DNA of 64,000 nucleotides from AP-15 sp963703745 (GTDB lineage: Bacteria > Pseudomonadota > Alphaproteobacteria > ATCC43930 > CGMCC-115725). The stretch is taken from assembly GCA_963703745.1 (NCBI GenBank), contig CAVPFL010000005.1, positions 496,001 through 560,000 of the forward strand. The letters run 5' to 3'. Shown here piece after piece: positions 33,728-42,924 of this stretch. The notes under the pieces were generated by a model. That model saw nothing but the letters and a program-made list of their open reading frames with translations, searched no databases and had not been told where the DNA came from. Position numbers and translations under genes: made by a program. The stretch's first letter is position 1, and every line of letters starts with the position of its first letter.

Positions 33728-34693
33728 TCAGCCCGGATAAGCGCGGCGGCCGCGATCGCGCATCCACAACCGCACGAGGTGGCGCTTGCTCTCGGCTTCG
33801 GGGTAATCGACAAACGCGGTGCGGCTGTGCCCCAATGCGCGGTTATCAACGAATTGCATCTGACCCGGCTCGAGGTCGAAATCGACCGACAGCCCGTCTT
33901 CTTCGACGATTTCGAACATCGCCGCAATCGCGGCCGCTCCCTCGGTGTCGATCGGCTCGCCCCGGAGCGTGTAGCCGCTGTTGATCTGATGCACGCTGAA
34001 CCGCGCCTTCAATTCCCCGGGGTTCTCGAACACCGGCGCGGCGAAGACCGCACTTTCGCCCGGGTGATATTCGCGCTGCCGGTCGAACCAGAAGGGCTGA
34101 TAAAGGCGCGGCAGTTCATTCGGGTGTCTGGCGAGCAGCGCATTGTGCGCCGTGTGAAAGCTGATCACGCGGCTATGGCCGCCGCTCATCGCCCGACGCA
34201 GGCAGAGCAGACCGACATAGTCGGGCGGGGTGTCGTTATAGGCATTGTCGTTGTGAAAGCGGATCTCGGTGTTGGTCTTATCCGGCCGCACTCCCGAACC
34301 TGGAAGCGCCTGCTGCCCGGTGTCGAGAACATCGTAGACCAGGGTGCCGTTGAGCTTTTGCGCGACCGGGCGCGAGATTATGCTCGACAAGAGCCAATAG
34401 ATCGACGTCGCTTCGTTTGAGTCCATCTCGGCGATCGGCAGGCGGTCGACAATCGCGAAGCGCACACCGTGATCCAGAATATGCCGCACACGAGCCATTT
34501 GTTCACGGCAAGCCGGCATCGCAAAATCCTCGGGACGGAGCACGATCGTCGGCAACGGAAACGCCCGGATCTCGTCGACCGCGCGGCGGATCTCGTCACC
34601 GCACTCGGCCGACAGCTCGACCCGGTAATCCTCGGGCTGGACATTGCACCCGACCCATGCGCTCGGCCCTTCGATAAGGGTCATATCAGTCAT
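33728..34693 (-). CDS. TauD/TfdA-family Fe(II)/2-oxoglutarate dioxygenase
   Basis: The 321-residue protein has RFHNDNAYND (HxD iron motif, about residue 170) and LGHSRTAFVDYP with the distal His and the Arg that binds 2-oxoglutarate. Members hydroxylate sulfonates, herbicides, betaines or nonstandard amino acids. A purine-rich site precedes the ATG at 34693. It is the first gene of the TauD-aminotransferase-amidohydrolase run. Confidence 0.87.
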   Translation of the reverse strand: MTDMTLIEGPSAWVGCNVQPEDYRVELSAECGDEIRRAVDEIRAFPLPTIVLRPEDFAMPACREQMARVRHILDHGVRFAIVDRLPIAEMDSNEATSIYWLLSSIISRPVAQKLNGTLVYDVLDTGQQALPGSGVRPDKTNTEIRFHNDNAYNDTPPDYVGLLCLRRAMSGGHSRVISFHTAHNALLARHPNELPRLYQPFWFDRQREYHPGESAVFAAPVFENPGELKARFSVHQINSGYTLRGEPIDTEGAAAIAAMFEIVEEDGLSVDFDLEPGQMQFVDNRALGHSRTAFVDYPEAESKRHLVRLWMRDRGRRAYPG

Positions 34694-34832
34694 TTGGTCC
34701 TCCCGAGAAATGCCCGCCTGAAACCTAACCTATCATAACCAATCCCGTGATTTCGACAGGCGGCGAGCCACCCCTCCCCCGGCGTCGGGTGCTCCGTCCT
34801 TTGACTTGACATCCTCGCGATGGGCCTGCCGG

Positions 34833-35104
34833 TTAGCCAACACGTTCAGACATGCCTGTTATATGCAAGAGTTTTCGTAAATCCTCGACAGACATACCTA
34901 AGCCTCTATGGAGCATGCGGTGGCAGTTAGAGCAAACGGGGCGAAGGTCGGTAATGCGCGTTTCCCGTTGACCGCCTTCGCTCAGCGGGATGACATGGTG
35001 TGCTTCAATGAATTCCTTGCCTAAACGTCCGTAGGCTTTCTCAAAATTGAAGCCACAGACGCAGCACTCAAAGGAGCAAAGAGATTTTTTAAATTGATCA
35101 ACTA
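34833..35104 (-). pseudogene. HNH endonuclease, 3' part, cut by IS630-type element
   Basis: The minus frame reads LVDQFKKSLCSFECC then CVCGFNFEKAYG, LGKEFIEAHHVIPLSEGG, DLRPVCSNCHRMLHRGLG and stop at 34833. AHH with CxxC pairs is the HNH zinc-finger nuclease core, lying near the C-terminus as in restriction-like (McrA-type) HNH proteins. The 5' half is separated by the insertion at the TA at 35103-35104. The annotated frame that continues upstream into the element (to 35321) is an artefact. Confidence 0.87.
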
Positions 35105-36181
35105 GTGGATGGCTTCTAACGCTTGTCTCCCACGCTGGACGGCGACGAGGATGGCGTCGGCGGATTTGGTCCAGACGAACGGCTTGGGCTTGTCGTTGGC
35201 CTCGGCGATGAAGCGGTTGATGGCGGTCTGCAGTTCGACGATCGAGGTGAAGACGCCACGCTTGAGCCGCTGCCGGGTGAGCTTGGCAAACCAGCCCTCG
35301 ACTGCGTTGGCCCAAGAGCACGAGGTCGGCGTGAAGTGGAAGCTGACGCGGGGATGGCGTGCGAGCCAGTCGCGCACCTTGGGGTGCTTATGGGTAGCAT
35401 AGTTGTCGAGGACCACATGGACCGCCTTGTCGGCCGGCACTTGGCGCTCGACAGCATTGAGAAAGCGGATGAATTCCTGGTGCCGGTGGCGCTGCATGCA
35501 GCGTCCGATGACCTTGCCGTCCAGGATGTCGAGGGCGGCGAACAGGGTGGTGGTGCCATGGCGCTTGTAGTCGTGGGTCATGGTGGCGCAGCGTCCCTTC
35601 TTCATCGGCAGGCCGGGCTGGGTGCGATCGAGGGCTTGGATCTGGCTCTTCTCGTCGAGGCTGAGCACGACGGCGTGGGCCGGCGGATCGATATAAAGAC
35701 CGACGACTTCCTTGAGCTTCTCGGCGAATTTGGGATCGTTGGAGAGCTTGAACGAGCGCACCCGATGGGGCTGCAGTCCGTGCCCTTTCCAGATGCGGCG
35801 CACCGAGGACGGGCTAATCCCCACCGCCTTGGCCATCGCCGGCGCGGTCCAATGGGTCGCCTCATGCGGCGGCTCTTGGTTGGTCAGGGCAATCACACGA
35901 TCGACGGTCGCGGCCGGCAAGGGCGGGATGCGCGAGGGTCGGGTCTTGTCGCGGATGAGCCCGTCGACCCCCTCGTGCATGAAGCGCTCCTGCCAGCGCC
36001 AGACCACGGTTTTGCCCTTGCCGACAGCGCACCTGACCGCGGTCGTGCCCTTGCCCTCAGCGGTCAGAACAATGATCCGTGCTCGCCAGACGTGCTTCTG
36101 CCGGCTGTTGCGATCCCGGATGATCGACTGCAAGCGAGCCCGATCCGCCGGCGTGACTTCGATAGTGATCCCTTTGCGCAT
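35102..36181 (-). CDS. IS630-family transposase
   Basis: The 359-residue protein has an N-terminal helix-turn-helix (TTAVRCAVGKGKTVVWRWQERF), a linker with TRPSRIPPL, and the DDE core. The core acids are LSLDEKSQIQAL, VLDNYATHKHP and the WANAVEGWFAKL Glu. It appears intact. The start is ATG 36181, with an in-frame GTG at 36205. The stop codon lies in the left terminal repeat. Confidence 0.93.
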   Translation of the reverse strand: MRKGITIEVTPADRARLQSIIRDRNSRQKHVWRARIIVLTAEGKGTTAVRCAVGKGKTVVWRWQERFMHEGVDGLIRDKTRPSRIPPLPAATVDRVIALTNQEPPHEATHWTAPAMAKAVGISPSSVRRIWKGHGLQPHRVRSFKLSNDPKFAEKLKEVVGLYIDPPAHAVVLSLDEKSQIQALDRTQPGLPMKKGRCATMTHDYKRHGTTTLFAALDILDGKVIGRCMQRHRHQEFIRFLNAVERQVPADKAVHVVLDNYATHKHPKVRDWLARHPRVSFHFTPTSCSWANAVEGWFAKLTRQRLKRGVFTSIVELQTAINRFIAEANDKPKPFVWTKSADAILVAVQRGRQALEAIH

Positions 36182-36250
36182 GCCGCACTGTCGCACAACC
36201 TGCACTTTGGGAAAACTCTAATTTGGACTCTTCCGTTAGGTGCGATACAC
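35105..36250. mobile_element. IS630-family insertion sequence, complete
   Basis: Terminal inverted repeats GTGGATGGCTTCTAACG (left) and CGTTAGGTGCGATACAC (right, i.e. GTGTATCGCACCTAACG inverted) match at 13 of 17 positions. Each is flanked by TA (35103-35104 and 36251-36252), the target duplication of the family. The 1146-base unit holds one intact transposase gene. Confidence 0.85.
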
Positions 36251-36253
36251 TAG

Positions 36254-36358
36254 CGTCCGGTCGCGCTCACGACGCCCGGCTTGCGTCGCGAGTGGCCTAG
36301 TTTGCTCTTCGGATGATTTTGCCGCTTCGCCGCCAATCCCGGCACGTAGCCGTGGCAT
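36254..36358 (-). pseudogene. Proposed 5' part of the HNH gene beyond the IS630
   Basis: When the IS and one TA are removed, the minus frame from ATG 36358 reads MPRLRAGIGGEAAKSSEE, then QAGRRERDRTLVDQFKKS across the junction, with no stop. The RERD..LVDQFKKSL phrase fits the helix before the HNH core. The frame stays open further upstream, so the true start is uncertain. Confidence 0.5.
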
Positions 36359-36550
36359 ACGCCGATCGCCGCTCGGCACCCGATCCGAGGAAACGCTCGC
36401 ATTCGGGCGTGGTGAGCCGAGCCCGCGGTTGCACGTTGCCGCGGCCTCAACCCAAGTTCCCTTCTCGTTCGGAATAGCTCCGCTTAGCCCTTATATCTGC
36501 ATACTCCGCCGCAAGCGGGGTGGGGGCCGGGCAAAACGCCGGGCGGCGCT

Positions 36551-37249
36551 TCAGGCTGCATCCACCAGGACGATCTCGGTGTCCTCGAGCGCGCGCACTT
36601 GCACCACCAGCTCCTCGCGGATGGCGGCACCGTCACGGGCGTTGAGTGCCAAGCCGTTGACCTCGACCGAGCCTTTTGCCGGGACCAGATAGCCGTGACG
36701 CTTTTTGCCGAGCGGGTATTCGGCGGTCTCGCCCGCCTTCAGTGTCGCGCCGAGAACCCGCGCATCGGTGCGGATCGGCAACGCATCGCCATCGCTCGGA
36801 TCGCCGCTCGCCAGCGTGACAAAACGGCCCGAGCGGTCGCCTTTGGGAAACGGCTTGGCCCCCCAGCTCGGAGCCTTGCCGCGGCTCGTCGGCAGGATCC
36901 AGATCTGGAAGATCCGGGTGGTACCCGGCTCCAGATTGTACTCCGAGTGACGGATGCCGGTTCCGGCACTCATCACCTGCACATCGCCGGCTTCGGTGCG
37001 GCCGTTGTTGCCGAGGCTGTCCTGATGGGTGATCGCACCTTCGCGGACATAGGTAATGATCTCCATGTCGGCATGGGGGTGCGGCGGAAATCCGGTGTTA
37101 GGGGCGATTGTGTCGTCATTCCATACCCTGAGCGAACCCCAACCCATGCGCTCGGGGTCATGGTAGTCGGCGAACGAGAAATGGTGCTTGGCGTCGAGCC
37201 AGCCATGGTTCGCGCCGCCGAGGCTTTTAAAGGGTCTGCGTTCGATCAT
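36551..37249 (-). CDS. Pirin-family bicupin
   Basis: The 232-residue protein has the pirin metal-site pattern: RVWNDDTIAPNTGFPPHPHADMEIITYV (two His and Glu/His) and QVMSAGTGIRHSEYN. The standard C-terminal cupin is present. GGAGAAGTAAG lies before ATG 37249. Pirins bind one metal and include quercetinase-like and redox-sensor forms. It is divergent from the LysR regulator at 37358, the common arrangement for a regulator and its target. Confidence 0.93.
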   Translation of the reverse strand: MIERRPFKSLGGANHGWLDAKHHFSFADYHDPERMGWGSLRVWNDDTIAPNTGFPPHPHADMEIITYVREGAITHQDSLGNNGRTEAGDVQVMSAGTGIRHSEYNLEPGTTRIFQIWILPTSRGKAPSWGAKPFPKGDRSGRFVTLASGDPSDGDALPIRTDARVLGATLKAGETAEYPLGKKRHGYLVPAKGSVEVNGLALNARDGAAIREELVVQVRALEDTEIVLVDAA

Positions 37250-37357
37250 CTTACTTCTCCGGTTCATCGAGGCAAGGCTTCGCCTCGGCTATAAGCCCTA
37301 GATCGCATGCGTCCGGTTCATTAAAAGAGGAAACGATAGGAACCCACCGTTTCCGAT

Positions 37358-38266
37358 ATGGGTCTTCCGGATCTCGAAGCCTGGGCGATCTTCGCCAAGG
37401 TCGCTCAAAGCGGCTCCTTTTCTCGTGCGGCCCTCGATCTCGGCCTCGCCAAAGCGACGGTTTCGAAAGCGATTACCCGACTGGAACGGCGGATCGGCGC
37501 CGCCCTTTTGCATCGCACGTCGCGGCGGCTGGTATTGAGTGATGTCGGTCGGAACCTGCTCGCTCACGCGGTGCGCATCACCGAGGAGGGCGAAGCCGCC
37601 GAGGCCGATGCCATGGCACAATCCGCAACGCCTCGCGGGTTCGTGCGCCTGGCCGCTCCGATGTCGTTTGGTCTCCTTCATGTGGCTCCGATCCTGCCCG
37701 AGTTCCTGATCTCCTATCCGGATATCAGGATCGATCTCCACCTCGGCGACGAAATCGTCGATCTCGTCGGCGGCGCGTTCGATCTGGCCCTGCGGATTGC
37801 TGCGTTGCCGGATTCCAGCCTGATCGCACGCCGGATCTGCCGGGTTCGGCGCCTCGTAGTCGGCGCGCGGGGGTATTTCGACCGGCGGGGGCGCCCGACC
37901 CACCCGGCGGATCTGGCGAACCACGAATGTTTGGGCTACGCCTATCTTGCCTCGCCCGAGGTCTGGCGCTTTATGCGTGACGGGGGCGAGGAATCGGCGG
38001 TAACGACGGCCGGTCCGCTGCGCGCCAACAACGCCGATGCGCTTTCGCCGGCGCTGCTGGCGGGCCTCGGCCTGGCGATCCAGCCCGAGTTCATGGTGTG
38101 GGAAGATCTGGCGGCCGGGCGGCTCGAGCAGGTGCTGTCCGACTGGTCTCTGCCACCCATTGCCTTGCACCTGGTAACGCCGCCGGGCGGGCTGCGCCCG
38201 GCGCGCGTCCGGGTTATGATAGACTTCCTCGTGGGCCGGCTCGCGGCCGCATATTGGGCGAAATGA
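37358..38266 (+). CDS. LysR-family transcriptional regulator
   Basis: The 302-residue protein has an N-terminal winged helix with AIFAKVAQSGSFSRAALDLGLAKATVSKAITRLERRIG (in pieces) and the LysR effector fold (GFVRLAAPMSFGLLHVAPILPEFL). It is divergent from pirin, whose promoter region it shares, and may activate it. The effector is unknown. A long antisense frame covers this gene and was rejected. Confidence 0.92.
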   Translation: MGLPDLEAWAIFAKVAQSGSFSRAALDLGLAKATVSKAITRLERRIGAALLHRTSRRLVLSDVGRNLLAHAVRITEEGEAAEADAMAQSATPRGFVRLAAPMSFGLLHVAPILPEFLISYPDIRIDLHLGDEIVDLVGGAFDLALRIAALPDSSLIARRICRVRRLVVGARGYFDRRGRPTHPADLANHECLGYAYLASPEVWRFMRDGGEESAVTTAGPLRANNADALSPALLAGLGLAIQPEFMVWEDLAAGRLEQVLSDWSLPPIALHLVTPPGGLRPARVRVMIDFLVGRLAAAYWAK

Positions 38267-38526
38267 CAAGATGGTGCCGCCTGCCCAGCGGCGGCCGGCA
38301 GCCGAGGGCGCCCTCCCCTGCTCGCCCCCTGATAGATTGATTCGGCTCCCTGCGCGGCGAGTTTCCGCCCCTGTTCGAGCGAATCGAGCATTGGTTCGTA
38401 ACTGCCTGATATAGAAGGCTTTATCGGCGATGACCCGGCCCAATCACGGCACTGAGTCCGTTTTTCGCCCTGTTTTCCCACTTTTACAGGGGTCGCGCCA
38501 GCCTGCCGGGTGCCGTTGCCGATGGA

Positions 38527-39459
38527 TTACGGCGCGGCGACCAGCTGCCTGCATACCGGCGGCAAGTCTGCCAACAGCAATGGCTTGCCGGGCGGCCCCG
38601 TTGGCGGACGACGCGCCTCAGGGGTGAACCACCAATCGAGTTCCTTGCCGCATCCGTCGCCCGATGGCGGCGGCGCCTGAGCTCGGCACTCCGACTGGCC
38701 GCTTGGGCAGAAGAGGCGCATATGGAAGTGGTAGTTGTGGCCCCACCACGGCCGGATCTTGGTAAGCCAGGCCCGGTCCGACCCCGCCTCACGGCACAGC
38801 GCGCGCTTGATTGCCGGGTTGACAAAGATGCGCTCCACGCCGCGCTCGCGCGCCACGGCCTCAAGCAGAGAACGGTGCTGCGGCGTCCAGGCCGCCTCAT
38901 CGACATCCTTGCCGTCGGCCGCGACGACATTGGTAGCCGGCATCTCGTCGCGCTCGGCGGCGCTGAGCCGACGGCTCGGCATCGGCGTCAGCCAGATATC
39001 GGCGTCGAGCCCGATCTGGTGCGAGCCGTGGCCGGTCAGCATCGGCCCACCCCGCGGCTGCGCGATGTCGCCGACCAGGAGCCCGGGCCAGTCGGCCTCT
39101 GCCGCCAGCTTCGGCGCCAGCCGCTCGAGCAACGCGATCAGGAAGGGGTGGCCCCAGGCGCGGTTGCGCGACGGGCGCATGACCTGCCAGTTCGGTCCGT
39201 CGGCAGGGAGTGCGACGCCGCCTTCCAAACATCCCCGCTCATACGCGCCGATCGCCTCCGGCGGTCCCGACGCCGGGGTCGCCTCGCGCCCGAATACGCG
39301 CTGTGCCGCATCCGGCGGCAGATGAGCGAGCACAGTCGCGCGATGCGCCGCCTCCTCGGCGGCCGTATCCTGAGCGAAAGCATTGCCACAGCCGCCCCCG
39401 AGCAAAGCGCACAACAGCCCCGCTCGCAGCACTCCGCCGGCCAGCAAATCGTGTTTCAC
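38527..39459 (-). CDS. mepA: Penicillin-insensitive murein endopeptidase
   Basis: The 310-residue protein has a signal sequence to about AFAQD (residue 30), then the LAS metallopeptidase motifs: TGHGSHQIGLDADIWL (H..D) and WWGHNYHFHMRLFCP (HxH). MepA cuts D-Ala-meso-DAP cross-links in the periplasm. The CGNAFA region could also be read as a weak lipobox. The Pro-rich tail and Cys pairs are as in the family. Confidence 0.93.
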   Translation of the reverse strand: MKHDLLAGGVLRAGLLCALLGGGCGNAFAQDTAAEEAAHRATVLAHLPPDAAQRVFGREATPASGPPEAIGAYERGCLEGGVALPADGPNWQVMRPSRNRAWGHPFLIALLERLAPKLAAEADWPGLLVGDIAQPRGGPMLTGHGSHQIGLDADIWLTPMPSRRLSAAERDEMPATNVVAADGKDVDEAAWTPQHRSLLEAVARERGVERIFVNPAIKRALCREAGSDRAWLTKIRPWWGHNYHFHMRLFCPSGQSECRAQAPPPSGDGCGKELDWWFTPEARRPPTGPPGKPLLLADLPPVCRQLVAAP

Positions 39460-39628
39460 GGCCTGGGCTCCCGATCCTGCCTCTCAACTCCCGCTAACGC
39501 GCCCCCCCTCGCCCACCCGCTATCAGCCGCATGCGGGATCGGGATGTTATCCCGGAGCGCCATTCCGCTCGTTCGCCCGGGTATGCGCGGAGAGGGCCGG
39601 GGTCAGGAGCATCGTTAAACCGCCGCTT

Positions 39629-40297
39629 TCAGAAGTCGAGATCAGCGTAGTGCTCGGGCGGTGGAACCCCAGGCACGTGGTCGGCAAGGATCGGCCGGAA
39701 GCTCGGGCGCGACTTGATCCGCGCATACCATTCCTTGGCTGGTTCGTGGGCGTCCCAAGGCACGTCGCCGAGATAGTCGAGGCTCGACAGCTGTGCGGCG
39801 GCGGTGATGTCAGCGATCGAGAAATGGTCGCCAGCCAGCCACCGCCGGCGCTCGACGAGATAGCCGATATAATCGAGATGGTGCGGCAGATTGGCATGCC
39901 CGGCGCGGATCGCCTGCGAATTCGGCTGCCCCAGTCCGAGGAAGCGCTTCATCATCTTCTCGCCCAGCAAGTTCTCGGTGACTTCGAGGTTCATCTTGAT
40001 ATCGAACCAGGCGGTCAGGCGTCGTACTTCGGCACGGTCGACGGGGTTGATGCCGATCAACATTTTTTCGCGATAGACCTCGTCGAGATACTCGATAATG
40101 GCGGCGGTGTCAGAAAGCACGGTTCCGTCTGGCTCGATCAGCACCGGCACTTCACCCGCCGGGTTGAGGGCGAGGAATTCCGGCCGCCTTTCCCAGACTT
40201 TTTCGGTCTTCAGCGTGAAATCGAGGTTCTTCTCCCTCAGCACGATGCGGACCTTGCGCGAGAAGGGCGAGAGCCAGATGTGATAGAGAACGCGCAT
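39629..40297 (-). CDS. Glutathione S-transferase family protein
   Basis: The 222-residue protein begins MRVLYHIWLSPFSRKVRIVL, the thioredoxin-like N-domain with a Ser-type active site. It has NPAGEVPVLIEPDG (cis-Pro) and SDTAAIIEYLDE, and a C-terminal helical domain (HFSIADITAAAQLS). The substrate is unknown. It is divergent from the VOC gene; the shared 190-base gap holds both promoters. Confidence 0.9.
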   Translation of the reverse strand: MRVLYHIWLSPFSRKVRIVLREKNLDFTLKTEKVWERRPEFLALNPAGEVPVLIEPDGTVLSDTAAIIEYLDEVYREKMLIGINPVDRAEVRRLTAWFDIKMNLEVTENLLGEKMMKRFLGLGQPNSQAIRAGHANLPHHLDYIGYLVERRRWLAGDHFSIADITAAAQLSSLDYLGDVPWDAHEPAKEWYARIKSRPSFRPILADHVPGVPPPEHYADLDF

Positions 40298-40489
40298 GCA
40301 GCGGATAGTAACGATCGGCGCCGCCCGTGAACACGCTCGATCGCTGCGACAACCGGTCCCCCGCAAGGGAATTTGGCGCTGGCTTGCCGGCAGATCCGTC
40401 GACGGCGAATCGGTTCATTCGACGCCACGTTACGGACGCGCTAGTCTTTCGCCTGCCACCGACTAAACCCGAACGGGTGGATCCCGCCA

Positions 40490-40870
40490 ATGCCGTTGAA
40501 CGCGCTTCATCACATCACCGTCCAGACCGACGACCTCGAAGCGACGCGCGATTTTTACCGGGACGTTCTCGGCCTCAGGGTGGGCTTCCGCCCGGATCTC
40601 GACTTCCCCGGTTATTGGCTCTACTGCGGCGACGTTCCTGTAGTGCATCTGGTGCCACGGGGGAACGCCATCGGCGGCGGTCTGTCCGCGGATACCGGGC
40701 CGTTTGACCACTTCGCGTTTCTCGCCTCCGACTTTCAAGGTATCAAGGCAACGCTCGACAATAAAGGCGTCAGGTATCGTGAAAACCACATCGCGAGCCC
40801 ACCGATCGACCAGCTGTTCTTCCCGGACAACAACAACGTCATGGTCGAGCTGAATTTTCCGCGAGGCTGA
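40490..40870 (+). CDS. VOC-family glyoxalase/dioxygenase
   Basis: The 126-residue protein has HHITVQTDDLEATRDFYRDVLGL, PFDHFAFLASDFQGI and MVELNFP, the paired beta-alpha-beta VOC units with metal ligands His-His-Glu. It is intact, unlike the VOC pseudogene at 14342. The substrate is unknown. Confidence 0.9.
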   Translation: MPLNALHHITVQTDDLEATRDFYRDVLGLRVGFRPDLDFPGYWLYCGDVPVVHLVPRGNAIGGGLSADTGPFDHFAFLASDFQGIKATLDNKGVRYRENHIASPPIDQLFFPDNNNVMVELNFPRG

Positions 40871-40900
40871 CCCGCAGCAGCACAGATCTCCGCGGATGAG

Positions 40901-41377
40901 CTAACCTTGCGCGTGGAGCACCTTGCCGCCGACCTCGACAGGCTTGGCGGCGATAAGCACAAAGGCGATGACGCAGGGCACCGTGCCGCGATTAACCCAA
41001 TTGTGGATCGTCCCGCGCTGGACCAACACGTCGCCGGCCCTGAGATGGACGGTCGAACCGTCGAGCTCCATGTCGATCTCGCCCGACATCACCACAGCAT
41101 AATCGATCGAATCAGTGCGATGATTTCGCGGGCTTGATCCCGGAGCGAGCTCGAGGATACGGAAGACAGTGCCGTTATCGAGAGTCGTACCGGTTTTGCG
41201 CAACCCTTCGTCCTCGTCGCCGGTGTTGTCGACGGGAAAGCCTTCGCTCGTCCAGACGACGCAAGAGGTTGCGCCCGGCCGCGATGAGACGAAGTGCTTT
41301 GCGATCTCGTCGATCTTGACGATGGCACGGCCGGAGGCATCGTGGCCGGTGACGACTCGGCGGAACTGCAAAGCCAT
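40901..41377 (-). CDS. Cupin-domain protein
   Basis: The 158-residue protein starts at 41377 (AGGAG just upstream). It shows RILELAPGSSPRNHRTDSIDYAVVMSGEIDMELDG and RAGDVLVQRGTIHNWVNRG, the two cupin motifs. The N-terminal half (RVVTGHDASGRAIVKIDEI) matches the secondary-metabolism cupin type that often sits near oxygenases. It is divergent from the ferredoxin reductase gene at 41481, which may be its functional partner. Confidence 0.87.
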   Translation of the reverse strand: MALQFRRVVTGHDASGRAIVKIDEIAKHFVSSRPGATSCVVWTSEGFPVDNTGDEDEGLRKTGTTLDNGTVFRILELAPGSSPRNHRTDSIDYAVVMSGEIDMELDGSTVHLRAGDVLVQRGTIHNWVNRGTVPCVIAFVLIAAKPVEVGGKVLHAQG

Positions 41378-41480
41378 GAGGGATCTCCTGCTGGGCTGAT
41401 ACGGGAATATGCTGCGCACATCATGTAAAGGTTGGATATAACAGGTTGGCGCCTTCGAAAAGTTCGGGCAAACCGGGACC

Positions 41481-42416
41481 ATGCAGCTACGCGTCCGTTC
41501 GATCACCTACCTCGCCGAAGCCATCAATGGGTACGAGCTCGTCGATGCGCGTGGCCGCGACCTGCCGCGATTTGCGGCCGGCGCCCATATCGATTTGCGC
41601 CTCGGCGAACTCCTGCGGCAGTACTCGCTGTGCAATGATCCCGCCGAGCGTCGGCGCTATTGCATTGCGGTGCTGCGCGAAGATGCGAGCCGCGGCGGCT
41701 CGCGCTATCTGCACGACACCGTCCGGGTCGGCGATCTCGTCGAGGTCTCGATGCCGCGCAACAACTTCCCGCTCGATGCAGCAGCCGAACGACATCTTCT
41801 GATCGCCGGAGGGATCGGCATCGCGCCGATCATCTCGATGATCGCCGAACTGCGGCGTCGCCGCGTCGATTTCCGGCTCCATTACTGCACGCGTTCGGCC
41901 GCAAGGACGGCGTTTTATGATGATCTGGCGCCCCTTGGCACCGAAGGACGGGTCCGCTTCCATCACGACGGCGGCGATCCCGCGCGCGGTCTCGATATCG
42001 CGGCAGCGCTCCGTGATTCCCTGCCCGGAACCCATCTTTATTATTGCGGCCCCGCGGGCTTGATGGCGGCTGCGGCCGAAGCCGCGAAGGAATGGCCGGC
42101 GGGCACCACGCACTCCGAATATTTCACGACGCCGCCGACCGGGGTTGTCGAGGATCAGCCGTTCCGCGTCAGGCTCGCGAAACGCGGCGTCGAATACCAA
42201 ATCCCGGTCGGCGAGACGATCGTCGCCGTGCTCCGCCGTAACGGCATCGCCGTTCCTACCTCCTGTCAGCTCGGCTATTGCGGCGCCTGCCTGACGCGCT
42301 ATCTCGATGGCGAGCCGGATCATCGCGACCAAGTAGTCAGAGATTACGGTCGCGAGCGGTATGTGCTGATCTGCTGCGCCCGCTCAAGGACGCCTGTTCT
42401 TCATCTCGATCTGTAA
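41481..42416 (+). CDS. PDR/VanB-family oxidoreductase (FMN, NAD(P), 2Fe-2S)
   Basis: The 311-residue protein has an FMN/FAD-binding domain (LRQYSLCND), an NAD domain (LIAGGIGIAPIISMI, YYCGPAGLM) and a C-terminal plant-type ferredoxin CQLGYCGACLTRYLDG with the fourth Cys in CCARS. It is a single-chain reductase for Rieske oxygenases, as in phthalate or vanillate demethylase. No oxygenase alpha subunit is adjacent. The small divergent cupin could share its promoter. A six-base-pair hairpin follows the stop. Confidence 0.9.
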   Translation: MQLRVRSITYLAEAINGYELVDARGRDLPRFAAGAHIDLRLGELLRQYSLCNDPAERRRYCIAVLREDASRGGSRYLHDTVRVGDLVEVSMPRNNFPLDAAAERHLLIAGGIGIAPIISMIAELRRRRVDFRLHYCTRSAARTAFYDDLAPLGTEGRVRFHHDGGDPARGLDIAAALRDSLPGTHLYYCGPAGLMAAAAEAAKEWPAGTTHSEYFTTPPTGVVEDQPFRVRLAKRGVEYQIPVGETIVAVLRRNGIAVPTSCQLGYCGACLTRYLDGEPDHRDQVVRDYGRERYVLICCARSRTPVLHLDL

Positions 42417-42438
42417 AAAGGGCTCTGCCCTTGAAATG

Positions 42439-42482
42439 TGTCCTCGTCGAAGCCGTCCAGCGCTTCGACGCAGCAGAGGACA
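42439..42482 (-). terminator. Long imperfect hairpin after tRNA-Phe
   Basis: GTCGAAGC pairs with GCTTCGAC and, further out, TGTCCTC pairs with GAGGACA, with a six-base bulge on one side. It lies 22 bases after the tRNA 3' end on the minus strand, with a short ATTTC tail. This could end the tRNA transcript or be an unrelated structure. Confidence 0.4.
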
Positions 42483-42504
42483 GTTAGATACTGCGAAGCT
42501 CTGA

Positions 42505-42580
<76 letters not shown>

Positions 42581-42924
42581 GCCTAGCGAGAGGCGCTTAT
42601 AGAGGAAATTTCGCGATCCTGTCCAGCCGAGCGTGATCGCAGCCGCCTCCGTCAAACGGGCGCTGGATGATCGAGCCGCTCGTGTGCGGGAGGTCGGCGG
42701 CTTTTTTAGCTTGACTTCGTTCATGATATGTTCTAGGGTAGGTTCATCAAATAAAATTCAAACGCGAGCAATTCCGGCATGTCATTCGGATTCGCGCTGC
42801 TAAGAGCAGGCTCCGGGGCGGGTCGGCCTATCGACCCGACGTCGGAGCTGATTGGCCATCGCAGCGTCTCTGTGGGTCGTGCCGCATATTCATGGCTATT
42901 GGAAAGACGTTGGAGGAATTTGGC

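Noticed and set aside
34833..35321. 162-codon ORF joining the HNH part to IS630 sequence
   Set aside because: Upstream half is a shadow of the transposase, created by the insertion.
36250..36450. 66-codon minus-strand ORF right of the IS630
   Set aside because: A different frame from the reconstructed HNH; no motif.
37298..38443. 381-codon minus-strand ORF over the LysR gene
   Set aside because: Shadow of a well-defined LysR protein; Arg-rich, no motif.
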